From assembly GCA_964520895.1 (NCBI GenBank), contig CAZFOR010000030.1, positions 1-15,568 on the forward strand: a stretch of 15,568 bases of DNA. Direction: 5' to 3'. Every line of letters begins with the position of its first letter. The first letter of the stretch is position 1. The position numbers and the translations under genes were made by a program. Source of the stretch: SIG350 sp964520895. Lineage in GTDB: Bacteria; Bacillota; Clostridia; TANB77; SIG350. Shown in pieces: positions 8,072-14,772 of this stretch. Below the pieces are notes generated by a model, which searched no databases, had not been told where the DNA came from, and saw only the letters and a program-made list of their open reading frames with translations.

Positions 8072-8098
8072 ATCCTTCTACAATTAATTACTACATCA

Positions 8099-8127
8099 AT
8101 TATATATTAATAACTTTAATTATTCAA
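8099..8127 (-). promoter_or_regulatory. Promoter of the two-component operon
   Basis: On the minus strand there is a TTGAAT -35 box (8122-8127), a 17-base spacer and a perfect TATAAT -10 box (8099-8104). The predicted start is near 8092, about 20 bases before the regulator's GTG. The promoter lies directly downstream of the terminator at 8135-8187, which isolates it from the preceding DUF4358-like gene. It should drive everything from the regulator to hemW, because no terminator is visible in between. Confidence 0.72.
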
Positions 8128-8134
8128 CAAATAT

Positions 8135-8187
8135 AAAGAAAAAACATATAAGATTTATTATTATATCATCTTATATGTTTTTTCTTT
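8135..8187 (-). terminator. Strong intrinsic terminator of the lspA-Fic-DUF4358 run
   Basis: A perfect 20-bp stem, AAAGAAAAAACATATAAGAT (8135-8154) with ATCTTATATGTTTTTTCTTT (8168-8187), encloses a 13-base loop. It begins one base after the stop codon at 8189-8191. On the minus strand the distal arm is T-rich (GTTTTTTCTTT), providing the U tract. It separates the upstream operon from the two-component operon. Confidence 0.8.
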
Positions 8188-8188
8188 A

Positions 8189-8845
8189 TTATATAGTTTG
8201 TCTAATTCTATTTAATACAGTATCATTATCTGTTGAAATAATATATATTAAATATCCATTTCTCTCTATTGCTGATTTGTCTTGTATTATTTGATATTGT
8301 TCAACATTTAATTCAGACCATGCTGCTGAATATGATGCTAAATATTGTTTTATTTGTGATATTACTTCTGTTTTTCCTGATTCATATGGTTTTAATATCA
8401 TATACATTTTACTACTAAATTTATTTTGATCAATTCTAATTATATATTCATCTAATAACAGTGTATCAATATTCATATAATTTTTAATTTCTTTTTCAGT
8501 AGGTGTTACCATATCTTTAAATATCTTATTATTGCTTTTATCTGTTAATGTTTCAATATCAGCCTGTAATGTAGATAATTCTGCTGTTATGTTGTTAGTA
8601 TTTATTGGTACCTCAACATTATTATCCTCAATTTCATTTTCAATATCTTCTTGTGGAAGTATAACATTACTTGGAGTAACATTACTTACAGATGCTTGTA
8701 TTGGTAAACTTGGTGCTACACTAGGATTATCATCTATATCCCCTGTTGATCTATTTTTAAGAATTGTTGCTACTATTGCAAATGTTATAATAATTACCAC
8801 TATTGTTATAATTATAAACTGTTTTTTACTCACCTCATTATTCAT
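8189..8845 (-). CDS. Membrane-anchored DUF4358-like protein
   Basis: This 218-residue protein has an N-terminal signal anchor (about 9-29, a run of I, V, T, F), a low-complexity S/P/N/E-rich stalk (about 34-85) and a folded outer domain (about 105-215). The latter resembles the clostridial DUF4358 family. The pattern that suggests this is 'TPTEKEIKNYMNIDTLLLDEY', a central strand KMYMILKPYESGKTE, the helix ISQIKQYLASYSAAWS and a final strand NGYLIYIISTDN. DUF4358 proteins are exported or lipoprotein-like with unknown function. I matched this by eye and not by a profile search. The ribosome site AAAGGAGG lies upstream of the ATG at 8845. It follows the Fic gene by 32 bases with no terminator between them and is the last gene of its run. 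Confidence 0.68.
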   Translation of the reverse strand: MNNEVSKKQFIIITIVVIIITFAIVATILKNRSTGDIDDNPSVAPSLPIQASVSNVTPSNVILPQEDIENEIEDNNVEVPINTNNITAELSTLQADIETLTDKSNNKIFKDMVTPTEKEIKNYMNIDTLLLDEYIIRIDQNKFSSKMYMILKPYESGKTEVISQIKQYLASYSAAWSELNVEQYQIIQDKSAIERNGYLIYIISTDNDTVLNRIRQTI

Positions 8846-8877
8846 TTAAATTCCTCCTTTCATTAATTAAAATAATT

Positions 8878-9636
8878 TTATGCTTCATTATTTGCTTCCA
8901 ATTGCTGACAAATCATCTTGTTTATTTCATCAAGTCTTTTTTCTTCTAACTGCTCAATTAATTTTTCAAATGGCTCTAAGTTACCTGTCGTTGCATATAA
9001 ATCAAGTAAGTTATAATACTCTAATTTATCTTGTGCATGTATGCTAATAGGTAAAAAACCACTAATTATTAATTGATAATTCATAATTAGCCTAGATGTT
9101 CTACCATTGCCATCTAAAAATGGATGTATTTTAACAAACTGAGTATGTGTCCATGCTGCAAGTTTAATTGGATCCATTTGTTTTAAATTTATTTCTAAAT
9201 CTTGATAAAAGAATTTTAATTGATTATACATCTCATTTGGTGTAGGTGGTGTATGTTTAGCACCTGTTATTATAACATCTGTACTTCGATATATTCCTCC
9301 TTGCATAATGTTTTTAGTTAATAATTCATGTATATCTTTTATTTTGCTCTCATCTAAATATTGTTGTTTTTCTATACATTGTTTAACATATTCAAATGCT
9401 TTACTATGATTTATTACTTCATATATTTCTCTTAATTCTTTTCCACCAATTGATATATTATCCTCTAATACTGCTTTTGTTTCAATCAAAGTTAATGTAT
9501 TACCTTCTATTGTAGTTGAATTATATGCAAAATCTATATCAAATGCTTTATCAATTTTTTGTAATAATTCTATATCTAAACATTTTTTGTTTTTATTATA
9601 AAATTCTTGCTTTTCTATCAATTCCTGTTTTACCAT
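8878..9636 (-). CDS. Fic-domain protein, class II (self-inhibited AMPylator-like)
   Basis: Fic proteins transfer AMP, or occasionally another phosphate-containing group, to target hydroxyls. This 252-residue protein contains the full core motif HPFLDGNGRTSR, with catalytic His171 and Arg179/Arg182. An N-terminal inhibitory motif of the (S/T)xxxE(G/N) type, STTIEGN at 40-46, contains the blocking Glu44. This places it in class II, where the inhibitory helix is in the same chain before the Fic core and no separate antitoxin is needed. The target-clamping flap is probably YRSTDVIITGAKHTPP (116-131). The C-terminal segment (205-252) is helical and charged, with no recognisable DNA-binding domain. 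A ribosome site AAGGGG (9643-9648) lies seven bases upstream. It is placed between two membrane-protein genes and has no toxin-antitoxin partner. The target is unknown. Confidence 0.93.
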   Translation of the reverse strand: MVKQELIEKQEFYNKNKKCLDIELLQKIDKAFDIDFAYNSTTIEGNTLTLIETKAVLEDNISIGGKELREIYEVINHSKAFEYVKQCIEKQQYLDESKIKDIHELLTKNIMQGGIYRSTDVIITGAKHTPPTPNEMYNQLKFFYQDLEINLKQMDPIKLAAWTHTQFVKIHPFLDGNGRTSRLIMNYQLIISGFLPISIHAQDKLEYYNLLDLYATTGNLEPFEKLIEQLEEKRLDEINKMICQQLEANNEA

Positions 9637-9696
9637 TTTAAACCCCTTCTTTAAAAATGTTATGCTTTTATATTATAACTAGATTTATTAACTATA

Positions 9697-10269
9697 TTAG
9701 TTATTTATCATTTCCTTCATTTTTTCTCTTTTTATCCTTTTTATCTCATTTATCCTATTTCTTCGTGCTGACAAAAACAATACAATTGGAAATATAAGTG
9801 TAAATACTTCTTTTGGTATGCTAGTTTTAAAAGCAGTATTAATCCACTGAAATATAATTGAATGAAGTGATAATATCATATAGTCAAAATTGTACATGCT
9901 TTGAAGTATAAATGATTTTGACTCTGAGCCATGAAACAAATTATCAATTATATATATTACTAAAAATATTACAAGCATGCAAAATACTGGAAAATATTTA
10001 TTTAATCCTTTTCTTTTATTTGCGATTATATATCCAAATAAATACATAATTCCACACATAATTAAAGATAATACAAAACCACCTATTATTACAATATTTT
10101 CAATTTTAGATGTATACACTACTGAACTTAGTATCAAACCTAAAAATAATATTATAAAATATGCTATAAGTTCAATATAAAATTTATTAAAAATAACTCT
10201 TTTTACCTTTTCTTTATATGGCATTTTATTTGTTTGTATTTTTTCTTCATTAGTATTTTGTTCCATCAT
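9697..10269 (-). CDS. Multi-pass membrane protein, unknown
   Basis: This protein of about 190 residues has no recognised family. The basic N-terminus (KMPYKEKVKRVIFNKF) is followed by hydrophobic segments at about 31-53, 58-83, 92-112, possibly 125-145, and 154-168. A strongly basic tail, RRNRINEIKRIKREKMKEM (169-187), is probably cytoplasmic. The gene overlaps the end of the RluD-type gene by 20 bases (10250-10269). Two ATGs are adjacent at 10269 and 10266. The GGGAGG site (10273-10278) gives spacings of three and six bases, so 10266 is the likelier start. A 60-base gap with a possible TATAAT (9672-9677) but no convincing -35 box separates it from the Fic gene. Membership of the lspA operon is supported by the overlap alone. 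Confidence 0.72.
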   Translation of the reverse strand: MMEQNTNEEKIQTNKMPYKEKVKRVIFNKFYIELIAYFIILFLGLILSSVVYTSKIENIVIIGGFVLSLIMCGIMYLFGYIIANKRKGLNKYFPVFCMLVIFLVIYIIDNLFHGSESKSFILQSMYNFDYMILSLHSIIFQWINTAFKTSIPKEVFTLIFPIVLFLSARRNRINEIKRIKREKMKEMINN

Positions 10270-11188
10270 TATCCTCCCTTTTCCTTAATATTTCTAGAAC
10301 ATTTTCAAACTCTTCTGGTAAGTTTGTATTAAATTCCATATATTCATTTTTAGTAGGATGAATAAAACCTAGTTTTTGTGCATGTAGCATTTGACCTTTA
10401 ACACCAAATTCATTTTTTCCATTTGAATAAATACTATCACCTATTAGTGGATATCCTATTTGTGTCATATGTACTCTAATTTGATGTGTTCTACCTGTTT
10501 CTAATTTTAATTCAACTAATGTATATTTCTCAAACCTTTCTAGCACCTTAAAATGTGTAACTGCATTTTTACCTTGCAAATCTGCACTCATTTTTTTTCT
10601 ATCTTTTTTATTTCTAGCTATAGGCATATCAATTGTACCCTCATCTTTATCTAACTCACCTCTTACTAATGCTATATATATCCTATTAATCGTATGATCT
10701 TTAAACTGTTTAGCTAAATTATTATGTGAATTATCATTTTTTGCAATTACTAAAACACCTGTTGTATCTTTATCAATTCTATGTACTATACCTGGTCTAA
10801 TAACTCCATTTATACTAGATAAACTATCTTGTGCATGTCCTAATATTGCATTTACAAGTGTACCTTCATAATTACCATTTGCAGGATGTACTACCATGCC
10901 TTTTGGTTTATTTACAACTATTATGTCATCATCTTCATATAATATATCTAAATCAATATCTTGCGCTACAACTTCAAGTACTTTGCTTTCAGGTATCTCA
11001 ATATATATTTTATCATTTATATTAACTTTATATGATAATTTTACCTTTTTATCATTTACTAAAACATTATCATTTTCAAATAATGTTTGTACATGATTTC
11101 TTGTTAAATCTGTATACATTGAAATATACTTATCAATCCTAATATTATCTTGTTTTACAATTAGTTCTATTTTTTCTTTTTGTTCCAT
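10250..11188 (-). CDS. rluD: RluA/RluD-family 23S rRNA pseudouridine synthase
   Basis: This 312-residue enzyme converts specific uridines in rRNA to pseudouridine. The N-terminal S4 RNA-binding domain (about 15-70) includes RIDKYISMYTDLTRNHVQTL. The catalytic domain begins around 78 with DILYEDDDIIVVNKPKGMVV (81-100). The active-site Asp139 lies in VHRIDKDTTGVLVIAKN, and RTHQIRVHM and LIGDSIYS are also present. Architecture and length match RluD and its Bacillus relative YlyB. The exact target uridines cannot be read from sequence, so the symbol is by family. In Firmicutes this gene commonly follows lspA, as here. Its first 22 bases overlap the lspA end. The ribosome site is weak, with AAGGT twelve bases upstream, so translation is probably coupled to lspA. 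Confidence 0.92.
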   Translation of the reverse strand: MEQKEKIELIVKQDNIRIDKYISMYTDLTRNHVQTLFENDNVLVNDKKVKLSYKVNINDKIYIEIPESKVLEVVAQDIDLDILYEDDDIIVVNKPKGMVVHPANGNYEGTLVNAILGHAQDSLSSINGVIRPGIVHRIDKDTTGVLVIAKNDNSHNNLAKQFKDHTINRIYIALVRGELDKDEGTIDMPIARNKKDRKKMSADLQGKNAVTHFKVLERFEKYTLVELKLETGRTHQIRVHMTQIGYPLIGDSIYSNGKNEFGVKGQMLHAQKLGFIHPTKNEYMEFNTNLPEEFENVLEILRKREDNDGTKY

Positions 11189-11700
11189 ATATTATTCCAT
11201 ACCTTACTACTATTTCTAGATTTCAATTCTTGCTCACTCATCGTGTCTACTTTTTCATCAGTAATTTTGATAGCATTTAATGCTATTAATAAAATTATTC
11301 CTATACTTATATATATATCTGCAAAATTGAAAACTATATCTTTTAATATACTTGGAATTTCAATATAGTCTACTACAAACCCTCTTGCAAATCTATCTAT
11401 TATATTACTACAACCACCACTTAATATTAATATAAATGGCAGAAAATTAAATTTTGATCTTACTTTTTTTGCATATTTTTTTAAAAAGAAATTTACAAAA
11501 ACACCTAATACAATAATAGATATTATTGCAAATAATATATTAAGACTTTTACCAAAAAAAACTGAATAGTTTTGAATATGACAAAGATTTAAAAACAGAA
11601 TTTTTATTTCTTGTCCAACTTGAAGATTACTTACTATTAATATTTTGCATAATTGATCTACACCAATTAGTGCAATCATAGATATTATTAATACACCCAT
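11167..11700 (-). CDS. lspA: Lipoprotein signal peptidase II (LspA)
   Basis: LspA is the membrane aspartyl protease that removes the signal peptide from diacylglyceryl-modified prolipoproteins. The 177-residue protein has four hydrophobic helices (about 1-22, 52-73, 85-97, 127-146). Both catalytic aspartates are present: Asp102 in SNIIDRFARGFVVDYI and Asp128 in FNFADIYIS. The N-terminal DQLCK motif (15-19) matches the family DQxTK. Some normally conserved positions differ: the loop usually reading NxGAAFG is NYSVFFG (44-50), and the Gly before NxxDR is Ser. The last 22 bases overlap the RluD gene, and a basic tail NIWNKKKK ends the protein. The ATG is preceded by GGAGG (11708-11712) and by the promoter at 11743-11771. 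The function is well supported despite the substitutions. Confidence 0.9.
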   Translation of the reverse strand: MGVLIISMIALIGVDQLCKILIVSNLQVGQEIKILFLNLCHIQNYSVFFGKSLNILFAIISIIVLGVFVNFFLKKYAKKVRSKFNFLPFILILSGGCSNIIDRFARGFVVDYIEIPSILKDIVFNFADIYISIGIILLIALNAIKITDEKVDTMSEQELKSRNSSKVWNNIWNKKKK

Positions 11701-11742
11701 TAATTATCCTCCACTTTTCTTTTGTTAATATTATATATTTGA

Positions 11743-11771
11743 ATTATATACAACTTAGTTGAAATTTGCAA
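11743..11771 (-). promoter_or_regulatory. Promoter of the lspA operon
   Basis: On the minus strand there is a TTGCAA -35 box (11766-11771), a 17-base spacer and a perfect TATAAT -10 box (11743-11748). The predicted start is near 11736, about 36 bases before the lspA ATG. The same TTGCAA-N17-TATAAT arrangement occurs at 15515-15543. It shares the intergenic region with the divergent rqcH gene. Confidence 0.65.
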
Positions 11772-11811
11772 TATATAATTAACTTTTTTCATAGAAATAT
11801 CTGTATTTATG

Positions 11812-11820
11812 TGTTAGAAT
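11812..11820 (+). promoter_or_regulatory. Extended -10 promoter of rqcH (tentative)
   Basis: TGTTAGAAT is an extended -10 element (TGn plus TAGAAT, five of six matches) 31 bases before the rqcH ATG. No good -35 box lies 16-18 bases upstream, which is tolerated by extended -10 promoters. The predicted start near 11827 leaves a short leader with the ribosome site. Confidence 0.4.
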
Positions 11821-11850
11821 ATATATACTAAAAAATTGGAGGAAAATATT

Positions 11851-13596
11851 ATGACATTTGATGGAATTATAACAAAGTGTATTGTAAATGAACTTAGCAC
11901 TAAATTAACTAATGGTAAAGTTGAGCGTATTACAATGCCAAATAAAAATGAAATATATATATATGTATATAATGCTATAAATAAAGGTAAATATATTATT
12001 TGTATAAACTGTAATGCAAATGAAGCTAGGATTAACATAACTGCACATTCTAAGCCACTTGCTTTAACACCACCTACTTTTTGTATGGTTGCTAGAAAAC
12101 ATTTGCAAAATGCTAGAATAACTGATATATCTCAGTATATGTCAGATAGAATTATACAAATACAATTTGAGGGATATAATGAATTAAATGATTTAGAAAC
12201 TAAGCATTTATTTATTGAATTAATGGGAAAACATAGTAATTGTATTTTAGTCAATAATAATCTAAAAATTATTGATAGTATGAAACATATAGATAATAGT
12301 ATTAGTAGTGTTAGATTAGTATTGCCAGGTGTTAATTATGAATATCCTAAAACTAAAATTGATTTTACAGCAGTATCTTTTGATGATTTTAAAAATGTAT
12401 TATTAGATTTAGATAATACTAGTTCTATATCATCTGGTTTGTCAGCTAGTTTTAATGGATTTAGCAATGTTTTTATACAAAATGTACTAAATGATTTAAA
12501 TATAAATTTAAATTGTACTATACAAGATTTATCTAAAGAAACTATTGAAAGCATATATAAACATATTTCAAACATTTATTCAAATATACAAACTGGTATT
12601 TTTGATATAAAAGACGTAAACACAAAATCAATGTATATTAATACTAATAGTATGCCTGAAAATTCAAATATATCAATTTCAAAATATATAGATGATTACT
12701 ATAATAATTTTAATACTAATATTTTGTTTAATGAGGCTAAAAATAACCTTTTAAGAGTTATTAATTCTGTTATATCAAAAGATTCAAAAAACTTAAAAAT
12801 AGTTAATAATATATTAAGTGAATGTGAAAAAGTTGATACATATAGAATATATGGTGAATTAATTAATTCTAATTTACATATACATAATGATAATTCAGAT
12901 TATTTAGTTGTACAAAATTATTATGATAATAATAATGAAATACATATCCCACTTGATAAAACTATTTCATTACCTAAAAATGCTCAAAAGTATTTTAAAA
13001 AATATGGTAAATTAAAAAAAGCATACACATATAATATATCTGAAAAAGAGAAATTAGAAAATGAGATTAAATATCTAGAATCTGTTATATATTCTATTGA
13101 ATCTTCTAATGATATTACTGAATTAGAATTGATTAAAAAAGAGCTAATTATGGAAAAATATATTAGTGATAAGAAACAAAGAAACAATAAGCAAAATAGT
13201 TCAAAACCTAAACAAGAAAATACTATATCACCTCTTAAATACATGTATAACGATTATGAAATTTATGTAGGAAAAAATAATATTCAAAATAATTATTTAA
13301 CACATAAATTTGCAAAATCAAATGATATATGGCTTCATACACAAGCATTTCATGGAAGTCATGTAATAATTAAAAATACAAGTAATAAAGAGATACCTGA
13401 TGATGTAATTGAATTTGCAGCAAATTTAGCAAGCTTTTATTCAAAAGCATCTAGCTCAAATAAAGTTTTAGTTGATTATTGTTATATTAAATATGTTAAA
13501 AAACATCCATCTAATATGATGGGAATGGTTATATACACTAATTTCAAGTCAATCAACTCTACTCCAACTGAATATAAAGAATATATTTGTAATTAA
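11851..13596 (+). CDS. rqcH: RqcH (NFACT protein), ribosome quality control factor
   Basis: RqcH binds 50S subunits with stalled peptidyl-tRNA and directs the addition of C-terminal alanine tails that mark nascent chains for degradation. It was formerly annotated as a fibronectin-binding protein. The 581-residue protein has the NFACT-N domain from MTFDGIITKCIVNEL, including the conserved Asp99-Arg100 pair in YMSDRIIQIQF and the ELMGKHSNCILVN strand. A helical middle/coiled-coil region includes YFKKYGKLKKAY and a K/E/N-rich segment to about residue 465. The C-terminal NFACT-R (DUF814) domain has NDIWLHTQAFHGSHVII, then SNKVLVDYCYIKYVKKHP. The usual PGSH reads HGSH here. An upstream in-frame TTG at 11836 is part of the TTGGAGG ribosome site, so the ATG at 11851, eight bases from GGAGG, is the start. 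It is monocistronic, divergent from lspA and followed by a terminator. Confidence 0.95.
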   Translation: MTFDGIITKCIVNELSTKLTNGKVERITMPNKNEIYIYVYNAINKGKYIICINCNANEARINITAHSKPLALTPPTFCMVARKHLQNARITDISQYMSDRIIQIQFEGYNELNDLETKHLFIELMGKHSNCILVNNNLKIIDSMKHIDNSISSVRLVLPGVNYEYPKTKIDFTAVSFDDFKNVLLDLDNTSSISSGLSASFNGFSNVFIQNVLNDLNINLNCTIQDLSKETIESIYKHISNIYSNIQTGIFDIKDVNTKSMYINTNSMPENSNISISKYIDDYYNNFNTNILFNEAKNNLLRVINSVISKDSKNLKIVNNILSECEKVDTYRIYGELINSNLHIHNDNSDYLVVQNYYDNNNEIHIPLDKTISLPKNAQKYFKKYGKLKKAYTYNISEKEKLENEIKYLESVIYSIESSNDITELELIKKELIMEKYISDKKQRNNKQNSSKPKQENTISPLKYMYNDYEIYVGKNNIQNNYLTHKFAKSNDIWLHTQAFHGSHVIIKNTSNKEIPDDVIEFAANLASFYSKASSSNKVLVDYCYIKYVKKHPSNMMGMVIYTNFKSINSTPTEYKEYICN

Positions 13597-13631
13597 TCAG
13601 ACAAATGGGGACGGAGGCAATTTGTCTGATT
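13595..13631. repeat. REP-like hairpin with GGGGACGG loop
   Basis: AATCAGACAAAT (13595-13606) pairs perfectly with ATTTGTCTGATT (13620-13631), a 12-bp stem, around a 13-base loop reading GGGGACGGAGGCA. The stem includes the last two bases of the rqcH stop codon. The loop is extremely G-rich for this DNA. Hairpins with GGGGACGG flanked by a GACAAA/TTTGTC stem recall dispersed REP-type repeats of Firmicutes linked to REP-associated tyrosine transposases (from memory). No second copy or transposase is visible in this window. Only four T residues follow the stem and a better terminator lies just beyond, so termination is not its obvious role. Confidence 0.6.
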
Positions 13632-13635
13632 TTAT

Positions 13636-13674
13636 AAAAAAACAATGAAATATTTTTTGTTTCATTATTTTTTT
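13636..13674 (+). terminator. Intrinsic terminator of rqcH
   Basis: The stem AAAAAAA-C-AATGAAA (13636-13650) pairs with TTTCATT-A-TTTTTTT (13660-13674), with one C/A mismatch and a nine-base loop. The distal T7 tract provides the U run on the plus strand, and the A7 arm makes it potentially bidirectional. It lies 40 bases after the rqcH stop and separates rqcH from the DUF2953 gene. Confidence 0.75.
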
Positions 13675-13685
13675 ATGTTTAAAAT
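13657..13685 (+). promoter_or_regulatory. Possible promoter of DUF2953-ytfJ
   Basis: TTGTTT (13657-13662), a 17-base spacer and TAAAAT (13680-13685) could form a weak promoter starting near 13692, about 30 bases before the DUF2953 ATG. The -35 box matches only three of six positions and overlaps the terminator stem. A sporulation sigma factor could equally drive this pair; I cannot identify such boxes with confidence. Confidence 0.3.
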
Positions 13686-13721
13686 AACATTTTTGGTTAA
13701 TAATATTGTTAGGTGATTTAA

Positions 13722-14312
13722 ATGATATATATAATCACAGCATTTATACTGTTATTTATGCTACTAGTTTTTATTTTTCTTTTCATATTAAGAGTAAATG
13801 TAAAAATAAATTATGAGTTTATTGAATTTAATAAAATTAAACTAAATATACGAGTAATTCTTTTTAATAAGTCAATATATAAATTTTCAAGTAATAATAG
13901 TTTAACTGAAATAATTATTGTTTATTTTAATAAAGATAAGAAACAAGAAGTTACATTAAAAGATAGTTTCGCAGATACTAAAAAATATATTAGTCGTATA
14001 ATGTCTGATATATCAAAAGAAAAAATACATATTAATATATTTGTTTCATCAAGTAATGCTATTTTTACAGTGTATTTATCAACACTAGTATCTACCCTTT
14101 TTTCAATTTATTTAGCAAAACATATTAATAGCAAATATATTGATAATATTAAATATATTGTTACGCCTAATTATACAACAAATTTTGTTATATTTAATGT
14201 TAATATTAACACCAGAGTTATAACAGTTATAAGAATATTTTTTCAAATTACAAGGAGGAAAATTAATGGAAAATCATCCAATAGAAAATCTAATGTCAAC
14301 AGTAATGACTAA
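13722..14312 (+). CDS. DUF2953 membrane protein (YtfI-like)
   Basis: This 196-residue protein has an N-terminal transmembrane helix (about 3-24). A second hydrophobic stretch (about 113-134, IFTVYLSTLVSTLFSIYLAKHI) follows in the conserved part, and IKYIVTPNYTTNFVIFNVNINTRV (143-166 region) is the usual C-terminal DUF2953 pattern. A basic tail (TRRKINGKSSNRKS) ends the protein. Family assignment rests on this pattern and on gene order: in Bacillus the DUF2953 gene ytfI lies directly before ytfJ, exactly as here. Function is unknown, and a spore-related role is inferred from the partner. The ATG is five bases after AGGTGA (13711-13716). The final 47 bases overlap ytfJ in another frame, and the ytfJ ribosome site encodes part of the tail. 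Confidence 0.78.
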   Translation: MIYIITAFILLFMLLVFIFLFILRVNVKINYEFIEFNKIKLNIRVILFNKSIYKFSSNNSLTEIIIVYFNKDKKQEVTLKDSFADTKKYISRIMSDISKEKIHINIFVSSSNAIFTVYLSTLVSTLFSIYLAKHINSKYIDNIKYIVTPNYTTNFVIFNVNINTRVITVIRIFFQITRRKINGKSSNRKSNVNSND

Positions 14313-14712
14313 TTTAAAAGATATGATTGATGTAAATACAATCGTAGGTGAAAAAATCGAGGTTGGACAAACTACAATAATACCTATCTCAAAGGTAAGT
14401 TTTGGGTTTGCTGCAGGTGGTAGTGAATTTAATTCAGAAACTATGAATGAATATATGAGAAATGAACTAGATGAGGAAATTTCATATAAGCTTCCATTTG
14501 GTGGCGGAAGTGGTGCAGGTATAAACATAAAACCAATTGCTTTTTTGGTAATTGATGATAAAAATGATGCTAAAATAATACATTTAGATAATGATACACT
14601 TGGGGAAAAAATTGTAAATTATATACCAGACATTGTTAACAAAATTACTGAAATAATTAATAATAAAGTAAAAAAGGATTGTAACTGTAATCACGATTAT
14701 ATAGAGGTATAA
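14266..14712 (+). CDS. ytfJ: YtfJ (GerW-family) sporulation protein
   Basis: This 148-residue protein belongs to the YtfJ/GerW family. These are small proteins of spore-forming Firmicutes that are made during sporulation and linked to spore germination; the biochemical activity is unknown. The N-terminus HPIENLMSTVMTNLKDMIDV (4-23) and the following VNTIVGEKIEVGQTTIIPIS (23-42) are diagnostic. Also diagnostic are VSFGFAAGGSEF (44-55) and the glycine-rich FGGGSGAGINIKPIAFLVI (78-96). The C-terminus is short with CNCNHD. There is no signal peptide or transmembrane helix. A strong AGGAGG site seven bases before the ATG lies inside the DUF2953 gene, giving translational coupling. Its presence is the best evidence that this organism sporulates or descends from a sporulating ancestor. 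Confidence 0.92.
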   Translation: MENHPIENLMSTVMTNLKDMIDVNTIVGEKIEVGQTTIIPISKVSFGFAAGGSEFNSETMNEYMRNELDEEISYKLPFGGGSGAGINIKPIAFLVIDDKNDAKIIHLDNDTLGEKIVNYIPDIVNKITEIINNKVKKDCNCNHDYIEV

Positions 14713-14727
14713 TAATTTAACAATATT

Positions 14728-14756
14728 CATTTTATAATATTATAAATTATAAAATG
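14728..14756 (+). terminator. AT-only hairpin after ytfJ (weak terminator)
   Basis: CATTTTATAAT (14728-14738) pairs perfectly with ATTATAAAATG (14746-14756) around a seven-base loop, 16 bases after the ytfJ stop. The stem has only one G-C pair and just three T residues follow, so it is a weak terminator at best. The stronger hairpin at 14917-14958 probably finishes the job. Confidence 0.4.
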
Positions 14757-14772
14757 TTTAGATTTGTGTATC

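Noticed and set aside
9690..9702. Small palindrome AACTA-TAT-TAGTT at the end of the membrane-protein gene
   Set aside because: It is only five base pairs per arm in AT-rich DNA, with no T tract or second copy.
8878..10269. Fic gene plus neighbouring membrane protein as a toxin-antitoxin pair
   Set aside because: The Fic protein carries its own inhibitory motif (class II). The neighbour is a multi-pass membrane protein unlike the small antitoxins of class I Fic systems.
11836..11850. TTG start five codons before the rqcH ATG
   Set aside because: These bases are the TTGGAGG ribosome site itself. The ATG at 11851 has ideal spacing and matches the NFACT N-terminus.
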